A DNA stretch of 64,000 bases from Methanoregulaceae archaeon. Its GTDB lineage: Bacteria > Armatimonadota > Fimbriimonadia > Fimbriimonadales > Fimbriimonadaceae. Under the pieces are notes generated by a model. It was not told the origin of the DNA. It worked only from the letters and a program-made list of their open reading frames with translations, and did not search any database. Every line of letters starts with the position of its first letter. The first letter of the stretch is position 1. A program made the translations under genes and the position numbers. Shown here piece by piece: positions 1-7,979 of the stretch. The DNA lies in contig JADZEW010000001.1 of the NCBI GenBank assembly GCA_020850325.1, positions 124,001 to 188,000 of the forward strand, written 5' to 3'.

Positions 1-875
1 GACTTAAGGTCATCGCCCTCGACCATCCCCAGCATCTGCAAGAGCGCGATCCCGCCTGAACTCGGTGGCGGCATCGTAATCACCTCGTATCCACGATACG
101 TGCCGACCAGCGGCTTCCGCGCGACCACGCGGTAGCTCTTGAGGTCCTCGGCGGTGATCAGCCCACCTTTGGCCGCCATGTCCTTCACGATGAAACCCGC
201 GGTCTCGCCCTCGTAGAAGTCCTTTGCCCCATGGTCGCGGATGCGCTCCAGCGTCCTTCCGAGGTCGGGTTGCCGGAAGTTCTCGCCCTCCGCATAGAAC
301 CTACCGTTGCGGCAGAACTGGGCGTAGGCCGCCGGAAATGGCTTGAACAAATCGGCATTTTCGCGAAGGCTATCCGCCAGCCCACGCGGCATCTTGAACC
401 CACGATTTGCAAGCAAGACCGCGGGCTCGATCAACTCCTGCCATCGGAGTTTCCCGAACCTTCGGTGCGCCTCCGCCAGGCCCGCAACCGTCCCCGGAAC
501 CCCGGCCGCCCGGTAACCGACGAGGGAGTCCTTCGTCACTTTGCCGTCTGGTCCGATGTACATCGTCTTCGTTGCGGAGAGCGGCGCAATCTCGCGGAAA
601 TCCAGCGCCACCGTCTCGCCGCTGCGCCGGCGAACGATCATAAACCCGCCCCCGCCGAGGTTCCCCGCCGCTGGATGCGTGACCGCCAACGCAAAGCCCA
701 CCGCAACCGCCGCGTCGACGGCGGTTCCTCCCTTGGCCATGATGTCCGCTCCGATTTGCGACGCAATCGCGCTGTCCGACACCACCGCCTCGTACCAGTA
801 GCGCTGAGGGTGTAACTGGGCATGACCCACGCCAGCAACTGCGCAGATCGCAAGCGCAATAAGCGATCTATTCAT
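1..875 (-). CDS. ggt: Gamma-glutamyltransferase, N-terminal part (cut by window edge)
   Basis: Reading the minus strand from an ATG at 875 gives a protein that opens with a short signal peptide (MNRSLIALAICAVAGVGHAQ) and continues with family landmarks: the DxxAxxIGxxxMAKGGTAVDAAVA block, the AGNLGGGGFMIVR block, and a late PPPSSGGIALLQML block near the window edge. This is the N-terminal large-subunit region of a gamma-glutamyltranspeptidase, an N-terminal nucleophile hydrolase of the periplasm or cell surface that removes gamma-glutamyl groups from glutathione and related peptides. The catalytic Thr and the small subunit lie beyond base 1, so activity cannot be judged. The gene is divergent from mtaB. 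Confidence 0.9.
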   Translation of the reverse strand, partial: MNRSLIALAICAVAGVGHAQLHPQRYWYEAVVSDSAIASQIGADIMAKGGTAVDAAVAVGFALAVTHPAAGNLGGGGFMIVRRRSGETVALDFREIAPLSATKTMYIGPDGKVTKDSLVGYRAAGVPGTVAGLAEAHRRFGKLRWQELIEPAVLLANRGFKMPRGLADSLRENADLFKPFPAAYAQFCRNGRFYAEGENFRQPDLGRTLERIRDHGAKDFYEGETAGFIVKDMAAKGGLITAEDLKSYRVVARKPLVGTYRGYEVITMPPPSSGGIALLQMLGMVEGDDLK

Positions 876-928
876 AGTCCATTTTGGCCCGCCCAATCTT
901 CGGGCAGCTTAGCCTGCCAAAATCATCC

Positions 929-2383
929 GTGTCCTCGGCCGCCTTCACAACCCTTGGCTGCAAAGTCAACCAATACGAAACCCAGCGAATCTTGGAGAGC
1001 TTCTCCGAAGATGGTTTTGAGGTCGTTCCCTTCGATCAGCCAGCTGACATTTACGTCATCAACACCTGCAGCGTGACCTCGATCGCCGAGAGCAAGAGCC
1101 GCTACACGGTGCGCCGCGCCCTGCGCAAAAACCCTGCGGCTAGGGTGGTCGTTACCGGTTGCGCGGGCCAGTTCGCGCTGATCCGCGGCGAGGAAATCCC
1201 CGGCGCCGACCTGATCGTGCCGAATCCCGAAAAGCTGCGAACCATCGAGTTCGCAAGGAACGCCTTTCCGGAGTTGTTCGAGGATTTGGCCTCCAATCTG
1301 AAGTCTGAAATCAACAATCCGAAACTCGGGTCGACCCCACCCCCCGGCCCCCTCCCCGCAAGCGGAGAGGGGGAGTCCGGTCCCCTCACCCCCCAGCCCC
1401 CTCTTCCCGCCGTTCATAGGGGCGAGGGGGAGTTGAGGGGACGCACCCGAGCGACCCTGAAGATCCAAGACGGCTGCAGCGTGATGTGCAGCTATTGCTC
1501 GATCCCCTACACTCGGCCGGGCTTGGTGTCTCGTCCCCATGAAGAGGTGATCGCCGAAGCGGTCCGTATGGCCGAAGCCGGCTATCGCGAGATCGTCTTG
1601 ACCGGAGTATTGATCGGCGCGTACGGGCCTGAAACCGGCAGCGGTGGCCCAGACTTTGAGGAACTGATTGAGTTGATTGGAAAGGCCGTCAGCAGAGCAC
1701 AAGTCATCCCGGCCGCTTCCCCCGTCCGACTCCGCATCTCGAGCATCGAACTCCGCCAAGTGACGCCGCGGGTCATCAGCCTGATTGAGCGCGGCGTCGT
1801 GGTTCCCCACCTGCACATCCCTCTGCAGGCGGGCAGCGACCGCGTGCTCGCCGACATGAACCGGCCCTACACCCAAACCGACTACCTCGATATCGCCCGG
1901 AGGCTGAAGCAACAGGTCCCCAATATCAGCCTCACCACCGACATCATGGTCGGCTTCCCCACCGAGACCGAGGACGATTTCGCCGAGACGGTTCGCGTAT
2001 GCGAGGAGGTGGGTTATCTCAAGATTCACGCCTTCCGCTTCAGCCCCCGGCACGGCACCCCCGCCGATGCCATGGGCGACCCCATCAGCCCTCCCGAGAA
2101 GCAACGCCGCAGCCTCGTGCTCAACGAAATCTCCAACCGCACGGGCCGAGTTCGCGCGCGCCAAGCGGTGGGTCAAGTGCTCCGCGTTCTCGTCGAAGGC
2201 AAGTTTCGACCCGATGGACTGCTCGAAGGGCTGAGCGACGAATACCTAACCGTGCAGTTCGCCGGACCGCCGACACTGGCCCGGTCCTTCGCCCATGTCC
2301 GCATCGAAGATGAACGTGATGGTGTGCTGTACGGCGAGTTGGCCTCACCGGAGTCGGCCGCGCGGCTGAGGATGGCGATATGA
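929..2383 (+). CDS. mtaB: tRNA N6-threonylcarbamoyladenosine (t6A37) methylthiotransferase MtaB
   Basis: A radical-SAM methylthiotransferase that adds a methylthio group to t6A37 of tRNA. Three Cys for the auxiliary cluster sit in TLGCKVNQYE, INTCSVT and VVTGCAG. The radical-SAM motif CSVMCSYC follows, and the C-terminus is TRAM-like. A GTG at 929 places the TLGC motif 7 residues in, as is usual. A TTG at 884 would add 15 residues and nearly abut the divergent ggt, so I prefer 929. Between the first domain and the radical-SAM domain lies a foreign-looking Pro/Gly/Glu-rich segment of about 35 residues, encoded by a palindromic repeat at 1336-1440. The gene overlaps ppx by ATGA. Confidence 0.9.
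   Translation: MSSAAFTTLGCKVNQYETQRILESFSEDGFEVVPFDQPADIYVINTCSVTSIAESKSRYTVRRALRKNPAARVVVTGCAGQFALIRGEEIPGADLIVPNPEKLRTIEFARNAFPELFEDLASNLKSEINNPKLGSTPPPGPLPASGEGESGPLTPQPPLPAVHRGEGELRGRTRATLKIQDGCSVMCSYCSIPYTRPGLVSRPHEEVIAEAVRMAEAGYREIVLTGVLIGAYGPETGSGGPDFEELIELIGKAVSRAQVIPAASPVRLRISSIELRQVTPRVISLIERGVVVPHLHIPLQAGSDRVLADMNRPYTQTDYLDIARRLKQQVPNISLTTDIMVGFPTETEDDFAETVRVCEEVGYLKIHAFRFSPRHGTPADAMGDPISPPEKQRRSLVLNEISNRTGRVRARQAVGQVLRVLVEGKFRPDGLLEGLSDEYLTVQFAGPPTLARSFAHVRIEDERDGVLYGELASPESAARLRMAI
1336..1440. repeat. Palindromic repeat inserted in frame within mtaB
   Basis: Two C/G-rich hairpin units lie back to back. Each begins with a CCCC(T)CCCC-type arm and ends with a GAGGGGGA arm, for example CCCCCTCCCC-gcaagc-GGAGAGGGGG. 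They carry no stop codon in the mtaB frame and translate to a low-complexity stretch containing PPPGPLPASGEGE and PLTPQPPLP. The style (CCTCCCC...GGGGAGG stems) resembles the intergenic elements at 19666-19777 and 27628-27757, although the sequence is not identical. The insertion falls at the linker between the UPF0004 and radical-SAM domains. Confidence 0.7.
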
Positions 2384-3303
2384 GACGCGCCGTCATCGAC
2401 GTCGGCTCAAACTCGGTGCTGCTGCTCGTCGCCGAGTGGCGGGATGGCCAGTGGCTTCCCATGATCGAGACCAGCCGCGTGACCTCGCTCGGCGAGGGCA
2501 CCAAGGCGACCGGGCTGCTCAGCGAACCCAGCATGGCGGCCACGCTCGCGGCTCTTCGGGACGCTTACGCCCTGGCGAGCGAAGTTGGAGTCGACAGCAT
2601 CCGGGCGGGCATCACCATGGCGGGACGGATCGCCAACAACACGCCGGACTTCCTTGCCCGCGCCGAGGCTCAGCGAACGCCTTGCTTCGTGCTCAGCGGC
2701 AACCAAGAAGCCGAACTTGGCCTCAAGTCTGTCACCGAAGACCCCGAGTTTGCGGCCCAACCGAGGATCACGATCATCGATGTGGGCGGACAAAGCACGG
2801 AGTTGGTGACCGCCGATCGGGGGGTCGTCGACCTTCCCTTCCGCAAGAGCTTCGCCATCGGCACGCTTGCGCTCCGCACCGCCTTCAACGATAAGGAGAC
2901 CCTCGACGGGCTCGATCTGTTGCGAGCGAGCCAGATGATCGACGAGGTGATCGGCATCGAATACCTGCCTCACCAGTGCGGCACCGTCGTGGCACTCGGC
3001 GCATCGGCCACCAACCTCGTCACGATCCGCGAACGCATGACCGAGTGGAATCCGAGCCGGGTTCACGGCGCCTACCTCGACTACGAGGAGATCAGCAAGG
3101 CGGTGGGTTGGCTGGGGCGCATGACCGATGACGAGCGCGCCGCGGTGGTGGGGCTCGAGCCGGGCCGAGAGCGCACCGTCCACTGGGGCGCGCTCCTGCT
3201 GGAGCGCTTCCTGTATGCGACCCACGGGCTCGGTGTTCGCGTGTCGGTTCGCGGATGGCGGCACGCGCTGCTCGCCACCGAACCCGGTAACCTCGGCGAA
3301 TGA
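2380..3303 (+). CDS. Ppx/GppA family phosphatase (exopolyphosphatase-like)
   Basis: A 307-residue protein of the ASKHA (actin-like) fold. The N-terminal phosphate-1 motif is AVIDVGSNSVLLLV, the second phosphate motif is TIIDVGGQSTELV around residue 133, and the C-terminus ends with the family signature VSVRGWRHALL. The family hydrolyses inorganic polyphosphate or (p)ppGpp in the cytoplasm. Only the ~300-residue catalytic core is present, without the C-terminal HD-like domain of E. coli Ppx, so substrate preference is open. It overlaps mtaB and ruvA by ATGA on each side, indicating translational coupling in one operon. Confidence 0.9.
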   Translation: MRRAVIDVGSNSVLLLVAEWRDGQWLPMIETSRVTSLGEGTKATGLLSEPSMAATLAALRDAYALASEVGVDSIRAGITMAGRIANNTPDFLARAEAQRTPCFVLSGNQEAELGLKSVTEDPEFAAQPRITIIDVGGQSTELVTADRGVVDLPFRKSFAIGTLALRTAFNDKETLDGLDLLRASQMIDEVIGIEYLPHQCGTVVALGASATNLVTIRERMTEWNPSRVHGAYLDYEEISKAVGWLGRMTDDERAAVVGLEPGRERTVHWGALLLERFLYATHGLGVRVSVRGWRHALLATEPGNLGE

Positions 3304-3887
3304 TCGGCCGCTTGCGTGGAACCGTGCTCGAGACCTCGGGCAATCTCGTCACCATCGACGTTGGCGGGGTGGGTTACGAGGTGCTCGTGCCGGACAGCGT
3401 GCTGGTGCATGTGGGGCGCGAAGGGGCGGGCGCGGACCTGCGCATTCGACAGGTGTTTCGCGAGGACGGCGTGACCCTTTACGGCTTCGCCGAACCCGGG
3501 CAGCGGCGGCTTTTCGACCTGCTGATGGAGGTTAAAGGTTGCGGCCCCAAGATCGGGCTGGCGTTGCTGGGCCAGCTGGGCGAGGAGACCGTGACCGCCG
3601 CCATCGCCGGCCAAGACGCGCGGCAACTCGCGCGGGCGACCGGCGTCGGTCCTCGCCTCGCCGAGCGGATCATCTTGGAACTGAAGGACAAGATTGCCGA
3701 AGAGGTTCTGCTCACCCGGGCGACCGGAAGCAAGCCCAAGGCGACTCCCGACGATGAAGTCGTCGAAGCCTTGATTGCCCTGGGCTACCGCCGCAACGAA
3801 GCCGAATCCGCCGCCGACTCGGCGGGACCTGAGGGGACGGTGGAAGAGCGCATCCGGGCTGCGCTGAGGGTGTTGGGGAAGAAGTAG
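3300..3887 (+). CDS. ruvA: Holliday junction branch migration protein RuvA
   Basis: A 195-residue protein starting MIGRLRGTV with the OB-fold domain I, followed by the helix-hairpin-helix pair of domain II (EVKGCGPKIGLALL and ATGVGPRLAERIILELKDKI), and a C-terminal domain III (DDEVVEALIALGYRRNEAESA) that binds RuvB. Length and order are typical. RuvA forms a tetramer on four-way junctions and recruits the RuvB motor. Neither ruvB nor ruvC is adjacent. It is the last gene of mtaB-ppx-ruvA and ends 4 nt from the stop of the convergent STN-like gene, leaving no room for a separate terminator. Confidence 0.96.
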   Translation: MIGRLRGTVLETSGNLVTIDVGGVGYEVLVPDSVLVHVGREGAGADLRIRQVFREDGVTLYGFAEPGQRRLFDLLMEVKGCGPKIGLALLGQLGEETVTAAIAGQDARQLARATGVGPRLAERIILELKDKIAEEVLLTRATGSKPKATPDDEVVEALIALGYRRNEAESAADSAGPEGTVEERIRAALRVLGKK

Positions 3888-3891
3888 CTAG

Positions 3892-5931
3892 TTACGGCGG
3901 CGGTAATGGGCCAACGCTCATTCGAATAACCGCCCCGTTCTTGCGCCCCTCCTCAATCTGGTCCTTCCAATCCGCGGGCAGTTGGTCGACCGTCCAAGTG
4001 ACTTCTGGGCGATACTCCACATCCTCGATATCGAAGCTCGAGCCCGCCGTTCCCGCTCTGAACATCAGCGAGTGTCTGACTACCCGAGCGGGGTGGAGCT
4101 TCTTGAACTTAAGGATCGGGGTGAAACCCGAGATGTTCTCCGGTCTCAGACCCAGGAAGGTCCCCACACCGACGGGGGTGAGCCCGACTGCATGATCGCC
4201 CTCAAACACGGCCAGAACGCCATCGAAGCCGTGCGCCAAGTCCATGATGACCGGTGTTTGCGGATCGGGGGCGGCTCCGGCGAACGGGTCAAACTCAGAC
4301 ACTCTTGGCAGTTCAGGCAAAGATGAGCGGTGGGTTCCTCCACCAGACCGGCTGGCATAGAACGATCGCAACATCGCGTCGTACGGACCAGAGAATCGAG
4401 ACAAAGCTTGTCCGAGCGTCAATCGATCGCTGCTCCGATCCTCGGCTCGGAATGCCCGAAGTAAGCGGAGCGCATCAACCTGGTCCTGGAATCCGATGAA
4501 GTTCGCAAGGGCCCGACGGAACACCAATCCGAGAAGCTTGATGTCCAGGTTCTCGTGGTACGTGACCGGGGGCGACGAACCCACGTAGTCAAGGAGCGCC
4601 CCAAGGCTAGGTCGCCCGTACTGCCCTCCGGCAGCGACGAGTTTGCGCAGAGCCCCGCGATCGGCGCGGTAACGATCGGCACGCGCAAACATCGACGGTT
4701 TGAGAGTCAATAGGTTTGAATCCGCCTTGGCTTGGATGCCCAAGTCTGGCAACGCCTTCCACAGGACATCGTGCTGAATCGTTGAAGCAAGTCGCTGGTG
4801 GAGCGGGTTGAAGGCGAAGTCAGGAATGTGGGCAACGATGCCCTTGCCAGATTGATCGGCCAAATCGAGCACCCAGTCGCTGATGGCATAAGACAACGGC
4901 TCACGCTGAATGGCTACCCTTGCGACGGCGACATTCTCGGAAGCCGTCCACGGATCTGGGGCACCGACCGGCAGCACGTCGCCGAGTTGAGTGGTAAAGC
5001 TTGGGCCGGGAAGCGTTCGCGAGGGCTGGAGGACGTGAATGAGACGCTTCCCCGCATCACTCACCGAAACCGGGCTCTCACTTGGCGATGGGCTGGTCTC
5101 GAACCGCGCCGGTGCCATGGTCAGCGAGGCTCTCGCCAAATCCAAGATCTTTCCATCCGACCCGAACAGTCCGAGCCACACATTGATGCCCGCCGACGCA
5201 AACGGCCGGGAGGACCCCAGGATGATCTGATACTGACTGGGCAACGACAACGACGACAACCCGGCCGACACCTGAACATCGGGCGGCACATCGATCACCT
5301 TGGCGAACTTCGCGCGCGCGGCAAGGTAGTCCTTCCAAGTGGCCGGAGAGAACGCTGGAAGCCGCCGCTGTCCTGGGCGCGGGTCCGACGAGTAGGACAC
5401 GAACGAACTGATCGGTGCCGCCGCGATCTCGCTGATCGGCAACCGCTTCAAGGAAGCATTGAGCAGAATGTTCGCCGCGGACGTGCCCGACATCACTGTC
5501 TTGAGCCCCGAACCTTCTTCCTCCAGAATCGTCTTCTTGATCTCCGCCGCGGCGGCTTCGATGTCCGCGTCCGTCATCTCCGTCGGCAGAGCATCCACTA
5601 CCGGCTTCAACCTGGCGGCTCTATCCTCGAGTTCGATCTCGACCGCCTTCTTCACTCGCGCCACCGAGCGGGTCAGCACCCATCGGTCGCGCTCCTTCAC
5701 CCACTCCGAGTCCGTCACCTCAGCGATCCGATCCAACAGCTGCCCTACCGGCAATCCCTTAACCGACACGATAATCGGCCAGTCCCGCACCTGGTTCGCC
5801 GCGAAGTTAAAGCCTGCCTGCCCAGAAACATCGCGCAAGATCTCTGAGACGGGCTTCGCAACCGTGCGGAGCGCAATGGGCTTGGAGAGATCGGGGGACT
5901 GGACGACTGCCGCCAGAAGTACACCAAGCAT
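3892..5931 (-). CDS. Secreted STN-like domain protein, paralog 1 of 5 (unknown function)
   Basis: A 679-residue protein with a hydrophobic N-terminal export signal. Residues 20-90 (KPVSEILRDVSGQAG...RIAEVTDSEW...RWVLTR) look like a secretin/TonB short N-terminal (STN) domain. The rest matches no family I recognise but shares ordered motifs with four other proteins in this window: SYSSDPRPGQ near residue 180, EPLSYAISDWVLDLAD near 350, FARADRYRADRGALRKLV near 410, and a terminal LPADWKDQIEEG. There is no secretin pore, TonB box or beta-barrel signature. It has its own promoter (5937-5965) and probably a leaderless transcript. Extracytoplasmic location is inferred; function is unknown. Confidence 0.75.
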   Translation of the reverse strand: MLGVLLAAVVQSPDLSKPIALRTVAKPVSEILRDVSGQAGFNFAANQVRDWPIIVSVKGLPVGQLLDRIAEVTDSEWVKERDRWVLTRSVARVKKAVEIELEDRAARLKPVVDALPTEMTDADIEAAAAEIKKTILEEEGSGLKTVMSGTSAANILLNASLKRLPISEIAAAPISSFVSYSSDPRPGQRRLPAFSPATWKDYLAARAKFAKVIDVPPDVQVSAGLSSLSLPSQYQIILGSSRPFASAGINVWLGLFGSDGKILDLARASLTMAPARFETSPSPSESPVSVSDAGKRLIHVLQPSRTLPGPSFTTQLGDVLPVGAPDPWTASENVAVARVAIQREPLSYAISDWVLDLADQSGKGIVAHIPDFAFNPLHQRLASTIQHDVLWKALPDLGIQAKADSNLLTLKPSMFARADRYRADRGALRKLVAAGGQYGRPSLGALLDYVGSSPPVTYHENLDIKLLGLVFRRALANFIGFQDQVDALRLLRAFRAEDRSSDRLTLGQALSRFSGPYDAMLRSFYASRSGGGTHRSSLPELPRVSEFDPFAGAAPDPQTPVIMDLAHGFDGVLAVFEGDHAVGLTPVGVGTFLGLRPENISGFTPILKFKKLHPARVVRHSLMFRAGTAGSSFDIEDVEYRPEVTWTVDQLPADWKDQIEEGRKNGAVIRMSVGPLPPP

Positions 5932-5936
5932 GCCCC

Positions 5937-5965
5937 ATTGTAATACGATCGACTCGTCACGTCAA
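5937..5965 (-). promoter_or_regulatory. Sigma-70-type promoter of STN-like gene 1, leaderless
   Basis: On the minus strand, TTGACG (5965-5960) and TACAAT (5942-5937) are separated by exactly 17 bp. The start ATG (5931-5929) begins only 5 nt after the -10 hexamer, so the expected transcription start coincides with the start codon. No Shine-Dalgarno sequence is possible. This is the clearest promoter in the window. Confidence 0.7.
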
Positions 5966-6001
5966 CCCCAAGTTGGGCGGGGCGACCTACAATAGGAACC
6001 G

Positions 6002-6949
6002 GTGGTTATTCTTAACGCCGATCAAGTCAACCAGCGGCTCCCGATGGCCGAGGCAATCCCCCTCGCTCGCGAGGCGTTCTTGGCGCTCGCTCGAGGGCAG
6101 GTCACCATGCCTCAACGGCTGGCCACGCGCGTGCCCGACCACCAAGGCACCCACCTCTCGATGCCGTGCTACGTAAAGACCCCCGAACGCGAGATTCTGA
6201 TCATCAAAGTCGTCACCGTCTTTGAAGGCAACGCCGCGCTCGGCAAGCCGGTTACCATGGGCAAACTCATCGTGCATAACCCGACTACCGGCGAGCCCCT
6301 CGCCCTCATCGACGCCGAGGCTCTCACCGCGATCCGAACCGGGGCGGCGTCGGCCCTGGCGACTGATCTCTTGGCACCAGCGGGACCGCAGATGCTCGGC
6401 ATCATTGGGGCGGGTGAGCAAGCCGTCGCTCAAGCTGAGGCTATGCTGGCCGCACGCCCGATCGAAGGCATCGTCATCTACTCGCGAACGCGGGCGCGCG
6501 CGCTCTCCCTAGCCGCCCGGCTGCAAACGCGACACGGTGCTCAGTGTTTGATTGCGCATACCGCCGAAGATGTCGCGCACATTTGCCGCCTGATCTGTTG
6601 CGCTACCAACACGGTTACGCCGGTGTTGCGGGGCGAATGGCTCCAGCCAGGCACCCACATCAACGCAGTCGGGGCGTTTCGAGCCGACATGGCCGAACTG
6701 GATCCGGACGCGGTGGGGCGTTCTCGCGTCGTGGTGGACCAGCTCGAAGCGGCGCGGAACGGAGCTGGGGATCTGATTCAAGCAGCCGCGGCTGGCAAGC
6801 TCCACTGGGAGGATGTGCGCGAGTTGGGTGAGGTCTTGGAAACCGGTTTCGATCGTGGGCCTGACCATATCACACTCTTCAAGTCCGTCGGCACCGCGGT
6901 TCAGGATGCTTTCGCCGCGGATTGGGTCTATCGCAAGGTATCCGGATAA
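6002..6949 (+). CDS. Ornithine cyclodeaminase/mu-crystallin family reductase, probable delta1-pyrroline-2-carboxylate reductase
   Basis: A 315-residue protein with the mu-crystallin/OCD fold: an N-terminal substrate domain (MPQRLATRVPDHQGTHLSMPCY, then KVVTVFEGN) and a Rossmann NAD(P) domain with GIIGAGEQAVAQAEAM near residue 140. The family includes ornithine cyclodeaminase, alanine dehydrogenase and delta1-pyrroline-2-carboxylate (Pyr2C) reductase. The convergent neighbour has the residues of a trans-3-hydroxy-L-proline dehydratase, whose product is Pyr2C, so reduction of Pyr2C to L-proline is the favoured role. The start is GTG. TACAAT (5988-5993) lies 8 nt upstream and AGGA 4 nt upstream, so both leaderless and leadered starts are possible. 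Confidence 0.8.
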   Translation: MVILNADQVNQRLPMAEAIPLAREAFLALARGQVTMPQRLATRVPDHQGTHLSMPCYVKTPEREILIIKVVTVFEGNAALGKPVTMGKLIVHNPTTGEPLALIDAEALTAIRTGAASALATDLLAPAGPQMLGIIGAGEQAVAQAEAMLAARPIEGIVIYSRTRARALSLAARLQTRHGAQCLIAHTAEDVAHICRLICCATNTVTPVLRGEWLQPGTHINAVGAFRADMAELDPDAVGRSRVVVDQLEAARNGAGDLIQAAAAGKLHWEDVRELGEVLETGFDRGPDHITLFKSVGTAVQDAFAADWVYRKVSG

Positions 6950-6958
6950 GTTCAACGT

Positions 6959-6990
6959 CACGTGGGCAGGGATGCCCTTGTGCCCTGCAT
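6959..6990. repeat. Solo REP element between convergent genes
   Basis: The sequence beginning CACGTGGGCAGGGATGCC and ending TGCCCTGC is almost the same as the two elements flanking the RAYT transposase at 48956-48985 and 49489-49518. It can fold through GCAGGG/CCCTGC. It lies in the 43-bp gap between the stops of the OCD-family gene and the hydroxyproline gene, where it could serve as a 3'-end stabiliser or terminator. Confidence 0.8.
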
Positions 6991-6992
6991 AT

Positions 6993-7979
6993 TCAGCGAA
7001 TCAAAAAACCATTCCTAAGGGGGTCCAAGGGATCGATCAAGAACTCGTTCATCCCCGTGACATGCGCCGAGCCTGTCACCCGCGGGATGATCGCCGGGCG
7101 GCCGCCAAACTCAATCTCTTCCACCGCCTCAACGGAGAACGTGGAACCCAACACACTCTCGATGACAATCGGCTCGGCCAGCCCAATGTCACCCTTGAAG
7201 TAGTGCAGAGCGGCCCGCGCGCTCACCCCCGTCCCTGTCGGAGATCGGTCCACTTCCCCATCGGCAAAGATGCACACATTGCGACTGTGATGCGTTGGAT
7301 CCGCCGGGGGACCGGTGAAAATCACGCCGTACAGAAAGCTCAAATCCGATTCGAACGGATGCCGCACGTCGTGCCAGATGGCCGACTTGATCCGCCGGCC
7401 CTCCGCAATGAGCCGCCCAACTGCCGAAGGTTCCAGCAGCAGCCCCGCATCGCCAATCGCGTAGTACGCGCCGCCGAATGCGATGTCGTACACAAATCCG
7501 TCCACAACCACGCCCGTCCGCTCGACAAAAGAAGGCACGTTCAGGAACGTAACCGACTCGACCCGGCCCGCGTTCAGGTTGGCAAATGCAGTCACGCGCC
7601 CGGCGGGCGTGTCCAGCTTCAGCACCGGATGGCTGCTCATTCCGGTCTCAAGCAAGATGGTCACCAGCGCGATCACTCCATGCCCGCACATGGTGCTGTA
7701 TCCCTCGTTGTGCAGGAAGATGACGCCGTAATCGCCGTCGTCGGTTTCGGGTTCGGTCAGCACGCAGCCGTACATGTCGGCGTGGCCGCGGGGCTCGAAC
7801 ATCAGCGCGGTGCGGAAGTGATCGAGTTCGCGCTTCATGTAGGCGCGCTTCTCCAGCACCGTCCGCCCCTTCAGCGGAGGCAACCCGTCCACGATCAGCC
7901 GCAACGGCTCCCCGCCGGTGTGGGCGTCGACGGTCTTGACGGTGCGGAAGCGGTCTTGCCAGGCCACGATGAACCTCAT
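6993..7979 (-). CDS. Proline racemase family protein, probable trans-3-hydroxy-L-proline dehydratase
   Basis: A 328-residue protein with the proline racemase fold. The first catalytic position is Cys in MCGHGVIAL. The second, Cys in racemases and 4-hydroxyproline epimerases (PCGTG), is Thr here (DRSPTGTGVSAR). A Cys/Thr pair is characteristic of trans-3-hydroxy-L-proline dehydratases, which yield delta1-pyrroline-2-carboxylate. The start is the ATG at 7979, overlapping the stop of the upstream STN-like gene by ATGA. A longer reading frame to 8063 lies inside that gene and is not needed. The OCD-family reductase that would use its product is immediately convergent. Confidence 0.83.
   Translation of the reverse strand: MRFIVAWQDRFRTVKTVDAHTGGEPLRLIVDGLPPLKGRTVLEKRAYMKRELDHFRTALMFEPRGHADMYGCVLTEPETDDGDYGVIFLHNEGYSTMCGHGVIALVTILLETGMSSHPVLKLDTPAGRVTAFANLNAGRVESVTFLNVPSFVERTGVVVDGFVYDIAFGGAYYAIGDAGLLLEPSAVGRLIAEGRRIKSAIWHDVRHPFESDLSFLYGVIFTGPPADPTHHSRNVCIFADGEVDRSPTGTGVSARAALHYFKGDIGLAEPIVIESVLGSTFSVEAVEEIEFGGRPAIIPRVTGSAHVTGMNEFLIDPLDPLRNGFLIR

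Noticed and set aside
923-2176. A 417-codon minus-strand frame across mtaB
   Set aside because: Antisense to a clearly recognised radical-SAM enzyme; no family motifs.
4798-5847. A 349-codon plus-strand frame across STN-like gene 1
   Set aside because: Antisense shadow with no recognisable motif, while the minus-strand frame has signal peptide, promoter and four paralogs.
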